DNA of 52,463 bases from contig NZ_JACIGK010000030.1 in assembly GCF_014197915.1 (NCBI RefSeq), forward strand, positions 1-52,463. The letters run 5' to 3'. The DNA comes from Roseospira visakhapatnamensis (GTDB lineage Bacteria > Pseudomonadota > Alphaproteobacteria > Rhodospirillales > Rhodospirillaceae). Position numbers and translations under genes: made by a program. Each line of letters opens with the position of its first letter. Position 1 is the stretch's first letter. This document shows, in pieces, positions 8,090-17,751 of this stretch. The notes beneath the pieces were generated by a model that did not search any database, was not told where the DNA came from, and saw nothing but the letters and a program-made list of their open reading frames with translations.

Positions 8090-9427
8090 ATGAGCGTCAG
8101 CGTTGGACATTCTGACATCGATAGCCTGGTTCTTGCGGTAAGGGACCGGGAGTCGCGTCGCCTCATTGGTGAAGCTATCACGGCCTACCGTGGCGGCGCG
8201 TTGCGCTCAGCGCTCATGTCGACATGGATTGCGGTTGCTTACGACATCATCGCTAAGGCGCGTGAACTGGCTGGCCAGGGTGAGGCCGCGCCACGAGCCT
8301 TTGTAGAAGAGTTGGATGCAGCGATCGCGGCGAAGGACAAACGAAAGCTTCAGGCTATCGAAGGAGCGCTTCTCGAAAAGGCCAACAGCGACCTGCAGCT
8401 TCTTGCGCCACATGAGTACGCGGCACTCGACCGGCTGCAGGAGGACCGACACCTCTGCGCCCATCCGGCATTCGTGGTCGAAGACGAGCTTTTCCAGCCA
8501 TCACCGGAGTTGGTCCGGGCACACATCGTTCATGCCCTACAGCATCTGCTCATTCACGCCCCTCTGCAGGGCAAGAGCGCCATAGCTCGGTTCGACGCGG
8601 ACCTGCTCGGTCCGGCATTCCCTGCGACGCCCGAAGATATCGGCGCGTTCCTGCGCGCCCGTTATCTCGACCGAGCCAAAGATGTATTGGTGGTCAATCT
8701 CATCAAGGCGATCTTCGCCGCGCCTTTCGGTGCTGAACGGCAGAAGTATGCCGCCAAGGTCAGAACGCTTGCCGTCGTTCTTCGCGAGATCGCCAAATCG
8801 AAGACCGCAATCTACGACGCCATGATGCCGGCGTTTGTCGCCATCAGGGTCGGACAGATCCAAGATGAAGTCCTCCTAAGCATAAGCCCGTTCCTGGAGA
8901 GTGACCCGCGGATCTGGGACTGGATGGCTGAGCCAGACCGCACGCGGACCCGGCGACTTCTCGAAACCGCAGATGTAGACACATTGAAGGCGCATGCGGC
9001 ATTCGACGCATTCGCCATCGCGCCGCTGTCGGCAGTTCTTGTCGACCGCTTCAATGGCTTCGATGCGACTACCAAGATCAGCATCATCTCAGAGCATCCC
9101 CGCAAAGAACTCGTTCCTGCCGGGATTACCTTGTATGAAGGGGCCGGGAGTTTCCGCTACGCCGAGCAACTTGGCCAGTCGGTCATCCTGCCGCTTGCTT
9201 CCGTCTTTGCAGCCGATGACTTGCAAGCTGTGCTGGCCGCAGCCGCCGACAATGGTCAGATCTGGGACGCTGCCGGCACTCCCGAAATCCTAGAACAGCT
9301 CTTCGAAAGCACCCGACCTTTGCTTCCGGCCAGCCGGCCTCACTGGGAGGCATTCCTCGGCGAGCTGAGCGGAAGGCAAGAACAACGTTACTCCGGGCTC
9401 CGAGAGCGCCTGGACGCGAACCCTTAA
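8090..9427 (+). CDS. HEPN-like accessory protein inside the BREX-3 operon
   Basis: I do not recognise this 445-residue protein as a standard BREX component. The N-terminal 160 residues are helical and resemble a HEPN fold: GGALRSALMSTWIAVAYDII at about 35-54, then the motif R120-H121-L-C-A-H125. The R-H-x3-H pattern is the catalytic signature of HEPN ribonucleases. The remaining 280 residues are helical without a motif I can name. The ATG at 8090 has GGAG in good position; a GTG at 8084 overlapping the brxC stop would add two residues. It is tightly linked between brxC and pglX, which implies coexpression. A toxin or abortive-infection role is inference. It might also be a structural adaptor. 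Confidence 0.7.
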   Translation: MSVSVGHSDIDSLVLAVRDRESRRLIGEAITAYRGGALRSALMSTWIAVAYDIIAKARELAGQGEAAPRAFVEELDAAIAAKDKRKLQAIEGALLEKANSDLQLLAPHEYAALDRLQEDRHLCAHPAFVVEDELFQPSPELVRAHIVHALQHLLIHAPLQGKSAIARFDADLLGPAFPATPEDIGAFLRARYLDRAKDVLVVNLIKAIFAAPFGAERQKYAAKVRTLAVVLREIAKSKTAIYDAMMPAFVAIRVGQIQDEVLLSISPFLESDPRIWDWMAEPDRTRTRRLLETADVDTLKAHAAFDAFAIAPLSAVLVDRFNGFDATTKISIISEHPRKELVPAGITLYEGAGSFRYAEQLGQSVILPLASVFAADDLQAVLAAAADNGQIWDAAGTPEILEQLFESTRPLLPASRPHWEAFLGELSGRQEQRYSGLRERLDANP

Positions 9428-9437
9428 GGACCATGCC

Positions 9438-12203
9438 ATGAACGACTTGATCAAAAGCGCAAAGGAGGCCACTCCCGTGGAGTGCCTTGGCATGACCTTC
9501 CAAAGCGAGGATGCGCGACGGGAGCATTTCCTGAAGTTGCTGGCCGAGAAGCTGAAGGATCCCGACTTCCGGAACCAGGAAGGGTTTCCGCAGGGTATCG
9601 ACGAGGCAATCCTCGCGATGTCGGATCCGCCCTACTACACGGCCTGCCCGAACCCATGGCTCGAAGACTTCGTGAAGCACTATGGAAAGCCTTACGATCC
9701 GGCCGAAGAGTACTCGCGGGAGCCGATGGCGATCGATGTGTCCGTCGGGAAGACCGACGCGCTTTATAAAGCCCACGGCTACCACACCAAGGTGCCGCAC
9801 CTGGCCATCGTTCCGTCCATCCTGCACTTCACAGACCCGGGCGACATCGTGCTCGACGGGTTTGCTGGATCGGGGATGACAGGTGTGGCCGCGCAGTGGT
9901 GCGGGACAGCTCCAGCGTCATATCGCCACCAAGTGGAAATGGAGAGAAAAAAGGCGGATATCCCCGCGCCCAAATGGGGGGCTCGGCGGACCGTGCTGAG
10001 CGACCTCTCCCCAGCCGCGACTTTCATCGCGGCCAACTACAACCTGCCGCTCGAAGTCGATGCCTTCGCAAAGGCTGGAAAGCAGTTGCTTGCTGAAGTC
10101 GAGCGTGAAATTGGCTGGATGTATGAGACCCTGCATACAGACGGCAAGACGAAGGGGCGGATCGAATTTACCGTCTGGAGCCAACTGTACAGTTGTCCTG
10201 AGTGTGCCGGAGAGATCAACTTCACTGAGGATGCTCTGGAAGCGGAGTCCAAGCGTGTAAAGGACAGCTTCCCTTGCCCTCATTGCGGAGCGGAGCTCAA
10301 AAAGCCGCGGCTGGAACGACTGCTCACCACGAAGACAGACGCCGCGACGGGAAAGACGATTGAGGTTCCTAAGCGTGAACCGGCTTTGATTTGCTACAGC
10401 GTTGGGAAGGCTCGCTACGAAAAGAAGCCTTCTCCAGACGACCTCGCGCTGCTGGAACGCATTGAGGCTATGCCACTTCCGCCGAGCATGCCGACGATTG
10501 AGATCCCGCCGATGCACATGACGCACGAACGGGCACGCATGGACTACTCTGGCGTTACACACATTCACCATTTTTTCTTGCCGCGTGCAGGGCAAGCAAT
10601 TGGATTGCTGTGGGAAAAGGCAAAATCAAATAAAAACCCCAGACTACGATCATTTTTGCTTTTTATGGTAGAGCAATCAGTATGGGGATTCTCGATTCTT
10701 AACCGATACAGCCCGTCTCATTTCTCGCAGGTCAATCGCGCGCTAAATGGTGTTTATTATGTTGCCTCCCAAACTTCGGAATGCAGTCCCCGCTACAATC
10801 TTGAAGGGAAGTTAAATCGACTCGCGAAAGCCTTCCAGGGCTTTAGGGCAAAATCTGCTTATTCAATCGTAACAACTGGAACAGCGGCTAATAATTTCTT
10901 GCCAGACGAAAGTATTGACTATGTCTTTACGGACCCACCGTTCGGAGAAAATATTTACTATGCGGATCTGAATTTCCTTGTTGAGTCGTGGCACGGCGTC
11001 ACCACTGACGCACAGCCCGAAGCGATCATCGACAAGTTTAAGAGCAAAGCGCTACCAGACTATCAGCACCTGATGCAGCGCTGCTTCGCTGAGTATCACC
11101 GCGTCCTGAAGCCCGGCCGGTGGATGACCGTCGTATTCTCCAACAGCAAGGCATCGGTGTGGAACGCGATCCAGGTCGCGCTCCAGCAAGCCGGCTTCGT
11201 CGTCGCCGAGGTAAGCGCGCTCGATAAGAAGCAGGGTAGCTACCGCCAGGTCACCTCAACGACCGCCGTCAAGCAGGACCTTGTCATCTCGGCCTACAAG
11301 CCGAATGGCGGCCTCGAGCAGCGATTAGCGGAGCGCGGCGCTGCACCTGAATCCGCATGGGACTTCGTACAGACGCATCTCCGCCAGCTGCCGGTCTCGA
11401 AGTCGAAGAACGGCATCCTCGAAATCGTGGTCGAGCGTGATCCGCGCCGCATCTACGACCGGATGGTCGCCTGGTTTGTGCGCCACGACTTTCCGGTACC
11501 TCTTTCCACCGAGGAGTTTCTCGATGGGCTCCGGAGCCGTTTCCCCGAGCGGGACGGCATGGTGTTCCTGCCCGAACAGGTGGCCGAGTACGACCGCAAG
11601 CGCGCGCAGGCCGCGCAGGCGCCGCAGATGGAGCTGTTCGTCTCCGACGAGCGCTCGGCCATCGACTGGCTGACCGATTTCCTGCGCAAACGCCCTTCGA
11701 CCTATCAGGACATCCACCCGGAGTTCACCACGCAGCTCGGCGCCGGTTGGAAGAAGCATGAGGAGAAACCCGAACTCGCCGCGCTGCTGGAGGACAACTT
11801 CCTGCGGTTCGACGGCAACGGCGACGTGCCCAACCAGATCCACAGCTACCTCTCGACCAACTTCAAGGACCTGCGCGGACTGGAGAAGGATGATCCGCGG
11901 CTGAAGGCGAAGGCCAAGGACCGTTGGTATGTGCCCGATCCAAGCAAGGCCAAGGATCTGGAGCAGAAGCGCGAGCGGTCGATGCTGAAGGAGTTCGAGG
12001 CCTACAAGACCGCTCCCGGGCGCCGGCTCAAGGAGTTCCGGCTGGAGGCGCTGCGCGCCGGCTTCAAGGCCGCCTGGGCAGCCAGGGACTACAAGACCAT
12101 CATCAACATCGCCCAGAAGATCCCGGAAGAGGCGCTGCAGGAAGATGAGAAGCTGCTGCTCTGGTACGACCAAGCGCTCACCCGCATGGAGGCCGATGCG
12201 TGA
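9438..12203 (+). CDS. pglX: BREX-3 adenine-specific DNA methyltransferase PglX (PglXI)
   Basis: This 921-residue methyltransferase would modify host DNA at an asymmetric site so that BREX can tell self from phage. Visible motifs are DPPY at 63-66, the SAM-binding FAGSG at 142-146, a zinc ribbon (CPECAG then CPHCGAE, roughly 255-290) and a second catalytic-type motif DPPFGENIYYADL near 497. AAGGA precedes the ATG at 9438. The 3' end overlaps brxHII by 4 bp. The DNA between about 10590 and 10990 is clearly richer in A+T, and codon use there differs from the flanks, suggesting a recombined central block. Confidence 0.9.
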   Translation: MNDLIKSAKEATPVECLGMTFQSEDARREHFLKLLAEKLKDPDFRNQEGFPQGIDEAILAMSDPPYYTACPNPWLEDFVKHYGKPYDPAEEYSREPMAIDVSVGKTDALYKAHGYHTKVPHLAIVPSILHFTDPGDIVLDGFAGSGMTGVAAQWCGTAPASYRHQVEMERKKADIPAPKWGARRTVLSDLSPAATFIAANYNLPLEVDAFAKAGKQLLAEVEREIGWMYETLHTDGKTKGRIEFTVWSQLYSCPECAGEINFTEDALEAESKRVKDSFPCPHCGAELKKPRLERLLTTKTDAATGKTIEVPKREPALICYSVGKARYEKKPSPDDLALLERIEAMPLPPSMPTIEIPPMHMTHERARMDYSGVTHIHHFFLPRAGQAIGLLWEKAKSNKNPRLRSFLLFMVEQSVWGFSILNRYSPSHFSQVNRALNGVYYVASQTSECSPRYNLEGKLNRLAKAFQGFRAKSAYSIVTTGTAANNFLPDESIDYVFTDPPFGENIYYADLNFLVESWHGVTTDAQPEAIIDKFKSKALPDYQHLMQRCFAEYHRVLKPGRWMTVVFSNSKASVWNAIQVALQQAGFVVAEVSALDKKQGSYRQVTSTTAVKQDLVISAYKPNGGLEQRLAERGAAPESAWDFVQTHLRQLPVSKSKNGILEIVVERDPRRIYDRMVAWFVRHDFPVPLSTEEFLDGLRSRFPERDGMVFLPEQVAEYDRKRAQAAQAPQMELFVSDERSAIDWLTDFLRKRPSTYQDIHPEFTTQLGAGWKKHEEKPELAALLEDNFLRFDGNGDVPNQIHSYLSTNFKDLRGLEKDDPRLKAKAKDRWYVPDPSKAKDLEQKRERSMLKEFEAYKTAPGRRLKEFRLEALRAGFKAAWAARDYKTIINIAQKIPEEALQEDEKLLLWYDQALTRMEADA

Positions 12204-15013
12204 CGCATGCGGGCAGCGCACATGACATCGGCGCGTGGTGCTGGCATGAGCGACATGCCGCGCCTTGCCGTGTCGTTGACGTGCAAGAGATCTGGGGCGA
12301 GACCGCCTATCGGGTCTGGCTACCCGATAAGGACGCCGTCGTTCGCGCCCGCGCCGCTGATCTAGCCTCGCTCGATTCCGTCCAGCCCACGGTCGAGCAC
12401 ATCCTGCATACCGCGGCGGCGGCGAAGCTGCTGGACGCGCTGGAGGAAAACCTCCTGCTGGCGCCCATCCAGTCGAGCGTCGTGCCGCTGCCGCACCAGC
12501 TCTATGCCCTCAACCGGGCCATGAGCCGGGACCGCATCCGATACCTGCTCGCGGACGAGGTGGGGCTCGGCAAGACGATCGAAGCCGGGCTCATCCTGCG
12601 CGAGCTCAAGCTGCGCGGCATGGCGAAGCGGATCCTGGTGGTCGCGCCCAAAGGGCTGGTCCGCCAGTGGCAAGCCGAGATGCAGCTGCATTTCGGGGAA
12701 CACTTCCAGTTCATCGAACCGGCCGAGCTTTCCGCCTTCAGGCAATGGCGCAACGACGAAGAGAACCTGTGGCGTCTGCACGATCAGATCATCTGCTCGC
12801 TGGATTCCGTGAAGCCGCTCGAAGGGCGGCGCGGCTGGAGCCTGGAGCAGCTCAGCACCTACAACCGGGAGCGTTTCGAGGATCTGATTTCGGCGTCGTG
12901 GGATCTGGTGATCATCGACGAAGCGCACCGCATGGGCGGGAGCACAGACCAGGTCGCGCGCTACAAGCTGGGCGCGGCACTGGCGGAAGCCGCGCCCTAC
13001 ATCCTCCTCCTGTCGGCGACGCCGCATCAGGGCAAGACCGACCAGTTCCATCGGTTGATGCAGCTGATCGACCGGGATTCTTTCCCGGACGAGAGCAGCG
13101 TGACGAGCGAGCGTGTGGCCCCCTTCGTGGTGCGCACGGAGAAGCGCATCGCGATCGATGCGGAGGGCAATCCGCTCTTCAAGCCGCGCATGACCCGGCT
13201 TCAGCCCGTCGCGTGGCAGGACCGGCACGCGGCGCAGCAGAAACTCTACGAGGCGGTCACCGATTATGTGCGCCACGGCTACAACCAGGCCATGGCGGCG
13301 AAGCAGCGGCACATTGGGTTCCTGATGATCCTGATGCAGCGGCTGGTGACCTCCAGCACGGCGGCGATCCGCGCGACGCTCGAAAAGCGCCAGGCGCTGC
13401 TCGATCAACCGCAGCTCCAGCCCTCCCTGTTCGAGACGGCCGACGTGGACGAATGGGCCGAGCTCGACGGCCAGACGCAGGTGGATCTGGCCGTCCAGAC
13501 TCGCGGTTGGGAGATGGAGAAGGCGGAGGTCGACACCCTGCTCGAACTCGCCCGCTCCACCGAAGCCCAGGGTACGGATGCCAAGGCCGAAGCGCTGTTG
13601 GAGCTGATCTACAAGCTGCAGCAGGAGGAGAACGATCCGGAGCTGAAGGTTCTGATCTTCACTGAGTTCGTGCCGACGCAGACGATGCTCGCGGCGTTCC
13701 TGGAAAGCCGCGGCTTCTCGGTCGCCACGCTCAACGGCAGCATGGATCTCGATGCGCGCACTCGGGCCCAGCAGGCGTTCTCGCGCGATGTGCGCGTTCT
13801 TGTCTCCACCGACGCCGGCGGCGAAGGCCTGAACCTGCAGTTCTGTCAGGTCGTCATCAACTTCGACATGCCGTGGAACCCGATGCGGGTCGAACAGCGC
13901 ATAGGTCGCGTCGACCGCATCGGTCAGCCGCATGTGGTGCGCGCGATCAACTTCGTGCTGGAGGATACGGTCGAGCATCGCGTGCGTGAGGTCCTGGAAA
14001 CCAAGCTCGCGGTCATCGTCGAGGAATTTGGCGTCGACAAGGCCGCCGACATTATGGACTCGGTCGAAGCCGAGCCGCTGTTCGATGAGCTCTTCGTCCA
14101 GAGCCTGCAAAATTCTGATGCCATCGAGACCGAGTGCGACGCCGTCGTATCGGAGCTTCGCTCGACGATCGCGGACAGCCGGAAGAACGAGGAGCTCCTT
14201 CCCGGTGCTCATGAGCTCGATGCCGAAGATGCGCGCAAATGGCGGGATCACCCGGCGCAGTTCTGGCTGGAACGGGCGATCACGACCGGGCTACCCGCAC
14301 GGGGCGGCGAGGCGAGCAAGGACGGAGAGGCATGGCGCGTGCGCTGGGCCGACGGTAGCGAGTCCGCCAAAGTCTGCTTCGACGCCCGCACTGCCGAGGA
14401 GCACCCGGACGTCGAATGGGTCACCTTGGAGGATCCGCGAGCCCGGGCCGTAATCGGCGAGCTGCCGCGCTGCGTGCCCGATTTGCCGCTTCCTATCGTC
14501 CGGATCTCCGGACTACCTGACACCGTTTGCGGGGTCTGGTCGCTTTGGGAAATCAGCCTGTCGGCTGACGACTACAGCCGGCGCCGTTTCCTGACCGTGT
14601 TTGTAAACGACGCGGGGCGCACCTTCCTGCCGACGGCGAAGCGGATCTGGGACCTCCTTCTCACGGAGCAGATTGAGCTGACTGGGACGTCGGCCACGGC
14701 GGATGCCGATGGCTGGTTCGACCGGTCCAAGACCGCCGCTCTGGCTCAGGGCGAGCGTGTTTTCGCCGAGCTGGTGGACGAACACAGAACCCGCATTCAG
14801 GAGGAGCGCGAGCGCGCCCAATACGCCTACAACGCCCGACACCAGGCCATCGGCCGGATCGGTCTGCAGAATGTGCGGGACTATCGTCGCAAGCGCCTGA
14901 AGGCGGACCATGACGCCCGCATGGCGCGGCTCGACTCTGCCGAGGCCTATGCTCCCGATCTCAATGCCGTTCTGATGCTGCGCGTGGGCGAGCAGAAGGC
15001 AGCCGCGTCATGA
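12200..15013 (+). CDS. brxHII: BREX-3 SNF2-like helicase BrxHII
   Basis: This 937-residue SF2 (SNF2/RapA-like) DNA translocase has motif I DEVGLGKT near residue 118, motif II DEAH near 239, motif III LSATPH, and a C-terminal helicase domain with STDAGGEGLNLQ and QRIGRVDRIGQ (about 536-577). This matches BrxHII, the helicase of BREX type 3. The start is GTG at 12200, overlapping the pglX stop as GTGA, and the gene ends in an ATGA overlap with pglZ. Translational coupling across the operon is likely. All catalytic motifs look intact. Confidence 0.9.
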   Translation: MTHAGSAHDIGAWCWHERHAAPCRVVDVQEIWGETAYRVWLPDKDAVVRARAADLASLDSVQPTVEHILHTAAAAKLLDALEENLLLAPIQSSVVPLPHQLYALNRAMSRDRIRYLLADEVGLGKTIEAGLILRELKLRGMAKRILVVAPKGLVRQWQAEMQLHFGEHFQFIEPAELSAFRQWRNDEENLWRLHDQIICSLDSVKPLEGRRGWSLEQLSTYNRERFEDLISASWDLVIIDEAHRMGGSTDQVARYKLGAALAEAAPYILLLSATPHQGKTDQFHRLMQLIDRDSFPDESSVTSERVAPFVVRTEKRIAIDAEGNPLFKPRMTRLQPVAWQDRHAAQQKLYEAVTDYVRHGYNQAMAAKQRHIGFLMILMQRLVTSSTAAIRATLEKRQALLDQPQLQPSLFETADVDEWAELDGQTQVDLAVQTRGWEMEKAEVDTLLELARSTEAQGTDAKAEALLELIYKLQQEENDPELKVLIFTEFVPTQTMLAAFLESRGFSVATLNGSMDLDARTRAQQAFSRDVRVLVSTDAGGEGLNLQFCQVVINFDMPWNPMRVEQRIGRVDRIGQPHVVRAINFVLEDTVEHRVREVLETKLAVIVEEFGVDKAADIMDSVEAEPLFDELFVQSLQNSDAIETECDAVVSELRSTIADSRKNEELLPGAHELDAEDARKWRDHPAQFWLERAITTGLPARGGEASKDGEAWRVRWADGSESAKVCFDARTAEEHPDVEWVTLEDPRARAVIGELPRCVPDLPLPIVRISGLPDTVCGVWSLWEISLSADDYSRRRFLTVFVNDAGRTFLPTAKRIWDLLLTEQIELTGTSATADADGWFDRSKTAALAQGERVFAELVDEHRTRIQEERERAQYAYNARHQAIGRIGLQNVRDYRRKRLKADHDARMARLDSAEAYAPDLNAVLMLRVGEQKAAAS

Positions 15014-17034
15014 GTGCCTGGATCGATCGAATCATGCGGGAGTTCCCCGCCGACCTGGCCCGCTTCTGGATTGCCTGCGATCCGGATGATCTCCTGTTGG
15101 ACGAGCGCATCCTTTACGGCCTTCGGGAACGCGGCTTCGAGGTATTGCCCTTTGAGGACTCCATCGCTTTCCGAACGGAATACGAGGAACGCTACCGAGC
15201 CGCCTGGGACCGCGGCGAGGACGGATCCGCGAAAGCGCTGATCCTGCAGCTGCGCGGAACCGACCTGAACGCGCTGCCATGGGACTATGTCCGTGAGGGC
15301 CGCAAGGTCAGCCTGGGCTTGGCGGACCTCTTTCCGAAACTGAGCTACGGCGTGATCCGGCACATCGACTCGGATCACCACAAGGCTCTGTTCGAGGCGC
15401 ACAACAGGCATGCGACTCAGCCGTTGGGCGAAGGCGCGACCAAGGACTTCATCCTCACGCACATCTTCCGTATCAGCCCCTATCTGCTCAACCGGGCAGA
15501 GGACTTCTGGCGCGAGCTTCTGCGCCTGCATTATCGCGGATCCGGCTTGCCCCCGCTGCTTGCCGATCATGTCGGCGGCATTGTGGCCGACAACCCGGAT
15601 CTCGAAGACCTGCCGGTGGCCGAGTTGCTCTCGTCGAAGAGCGTTACCCTGCGGGTCCTGCAAGACTCCTGGGATGAGTTCCTCGCCCAGCACGGCGTCC
15701 GCAGCCGGCGGTCGGCCGACACGGATCGAGACGACACCCGCGCGTTCTCCATCCCGTTCGACCACCCCGACGTCCGCGTCATCGTCGACAACATGTTCTT
15801 CGAGGGCACGCTGCAGCCGGTCGACATCAAGGGGTCCCCCTCGAACCTTCCCGCCTGGGCGAAAGTCGGGCTGAAAAGCGATGCAAACGCCCTGGGAGAG
15901 CTGGTCGCCGAGGGTGCGAAGAGGGTTGGCGCAGAACTGCCCGGAACGGACTCATCGCACCGGGATTGGAGCGATTTCGCACGTCGTATGGGCGAAATCA
16001 TCTACCGCTTCCATAGCCTGAGCGCACAACAGGCGAACGGCGTCCAGCAGCAAGTCCGTGACCTGCAGCGTGATGCCGACACTCGCTTGACGGATTGGGT
16101 TTTCGAGCACTTCGCCGATCTCCCGTCCCTGCCGGCTGCCAAGGGCCCGGTCATGGTCCACCACGTGCCGCGATACCTCGCGATGCGCCGCGGTGCGGGC
16201 GAGGAACGCATCGCTCTGCTCGTTTTCGACGGTCTCGCGATGGATCAATGGTTTCAGATTCGCGAGCATCTCGCGGCCCGCGCCCCCAATCTGATCGTGG
16301 AGGAGAACGCGTGCTTCGCATGGCTCCCCACCCTCACCTCGGTTTCGCGCCAGGCCCTGTTCTCCGGCCTCAAGCCGCGCGAGTTCCCCGATTCCATCGA
16401 AACGACCAGCAAGGAGCCGTCCTTGTGGGCGCGGTTCTGGCAGGAGAACGGCCTGCGCAAACCGGAGATTTTCTATCGGAAGAGCATCAAGCGGACCGGA
16501 CAGCTGGATGAGCTGGCGGACGCTCTCTCGCAACCGTCCATAAAGGTCGCCGGTATCGTCGTCGACATGATCGACGAAATCGTCCACGGGGCGACATTGG
16601 GCAAGCGCGGCATCACCGGTCAGATCGCCGAGTGGTGCGACACCGGCTTCGTGGAGCGACTGCTCTTCCTGCTCGCCGAGCACGGATATCGCATCTACCT
16701 CACCGCAGATCACGGGAATGTCGAAGCAGAGGGGATTGGCCGGCTTAGCCAGGGCGTTGTTTCCGAACTCAGGGGCGAGCGGGTCCGCGCCTACCGCAGC
16801 GACGTGCTTGCCGCTTCGGTACCGGATGCCGTCGACGCTTTCCGCTTCGATCTCGCTGGACTTCCACCCGGATTTTTGCCGCTATACGCCAACGCGCGGA
16901 AAGCTTTCGTGCCACATGGAGAGCAAGTCGTCGCTCACGGTGGGATATCAGTCGAAGAGCTGATTGTTCCGTTCGTACATATTCCGGGTGAGAAAAAGGC
17001 GGATGCAATCAAAACAACCTCAAATAGGCTTTGA
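15010..17034 (+). CDS. pglZ: BREX-3 phosphatase-domain protein PglZ
   Basis: This 674-residue protein belongs to the alkaline phosphatase superfamily PglZ group, the most conserved BREX marker. The metal-site segments RIALLVFDGLAMDQW (near 400) and YLTADHGNVEAEG (near 565-577) carry the expected Asp and Asp-His ligands. The N-terminal 380 residues are mixed helical and fit the usual PglZ extension. PglZ is essential for BREX, though its substrate is unknown. The start ATGA overlaps brxHII and the 3' end overlaps brxA by 32 bp. Confidence 0.92.
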   Translation: MSAWIDRIMREFPADLARFWIACDPDDLLLDERILYGLRERGFEVLPFEDSIAFRTEYEERYRAAWDRGEDGSAKALILQLRGTDLNALPWDYVREGRKVSLGLADLFPKLSYGVIRHIDSDHHKALFEAHNRHATQPLGEGATKDFILTHIFRISPYLLNRAEDFWRELLRLHYRGSGLPPLLADHVGGIVADNPDLEDLPVAELLSSKSVTLRVLQDSWDEFLAQHGVRSRRSADTDRDDTRAFSIPFDHPDVRVIVDNMFFEGTLQPVDIKGSPSNLPAWAKVGLKSDANALGELVAEGAKRVGAELPGTDSSHRDWSDFARRMGEIIYRFHSLSAQQANGVQQQVRDLQRDADTRLTDWVFEHFADLPSLPAAKGPVMVHHVPRYLAMRRGAGEERIALLVFDGLAMDQWFQIREHLAARAPNLIVEENACFAWLPTLTSVSRQALFSGLKPREFPDSIETTSKEPSLWARFWQENGLRKPEIFYRKSIKRTGQLDELADALSQPSIKVAGIVVDMIDEIVHGATLGKRGITGQIAEWCDTGFVERLLFLLAEHGYRIYLTADHGNVEAEGIGRLSQGVVSELRGERVRAYRSDVLAASVPDAVDAFRFDLAGLPPGFLPLYANARKAFVPHGEQVVAHGGISVEELIVPFVHIPGEKKADAIKTTSNRL

Positions 17035-17719
17035 TCGTTTTATTCCTTTGGAATGGGCTTGCGCAGCAATACGTGTGAGGGCGGGTGCATCCAGTCTTGA
17101 TGACCTCAATCAACTCATAAATGCCAGACATTCAGGCCCAGCCGCAAAAAAGAAAACCCGAACGGTTCTGAACCGACTGTGGTTGGAGCCGCGTTCGGAT
17201 CTGGTTGATTTTGCGGAACGCGGAGTAAAGATATATCGCGAAGCATCGGACACGCCGACCTCTGCGCTGACATGGGGAATGGCTCTGGCGACCTACCCGT
17301 TCTTCGGCAAGGTGGCCGAAATTGTCGGGCGGCTCACTGCGTTGCAGGGCGACTGCACATCTGCGGAGCTTCATCGGCGCATGGCCGAGATATTCGGGGA
17401 ACGCGAGGGTACTCGCCGGATGACGAACATGGTCCTGCAATCTCAGGCGAGTTGGGGCGCCATCGAGAGAGTTGACAAGGGCAAGCGCATCATCCGGACC
17501 CCCCCAATCCAGCTAGACGCCTCCCCCGCGGCAGCATGGCTGGCAGAGGCATGCGTGCGATATGCGGGCCGCTCCCTTTTGGTGGCCGGCATCGGTTCCA
17601 ACCCGGTCATCTACCCATTCTCGCTCGGCGGCTCGAGTTCGTATCTTTTATCGAAGTGCCGCTCCCTCGAAATTCGGGTCGACAGCGCCGGCAATCAGTT
17701 GGTCGGGCTCGCAACATGA
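17003..17719 (+). CDS. brxA: BREX protein BrxA (DUF1819-like)
   Basis: This 238-residue protein at the end of the operon fits BrxA, a small helical winged-helix protein shown in other BREX systems to bind DNA. The motif-poor sequence (LTWGMALATYPFFGKVAEIVGRL, then TRRMTNMVLQSQASWGAIE) is typical of the family. ATG 17003 is chosen because an upstream in-frame start at 16964 would lie deep inside pglZ. The overlap with pglZ is still 32 bp. The first 200 bp are more A+T-rich than the rest of the operon. A convergent lysis gene ends 32 bp downstream. Confidence 0.85.
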   Translation: MQSKQPQIGFDRFIPLEWACAAIRVRAGASSLDDLNQLINARHSGPAAKKKTRTVLNRLWLEPRSDLVDFAERGVKIYREASDTPTSALTWGMALATYPFFGKVAEIVGRLTALQGDCTSAELHRRMAEIFGEREGTRRMTNMVLQSQASWGAIERVDKGKRIIRTPPIQLDASPAAAWLAEACVRYAGRSLLVAGIGSNPVIYPFSLGGSSSYLLSKCRSLEIRVDSAGNQLVGLAT

Positions 17720-17751
17720 TCAAACGTGTCCCCGGCCAGTTCATCGCATCA

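Noticed and set aside
2990-17719. DISARM or Type I/ISP restriction system
   Set aside because: A methyltransferase and SNF2-like helicase are shared with DISARM, but PglZ, BrxC, BrxF and BrxA-like genes are specific to BREX and no PLD-domain or DUF1998 gene is present.
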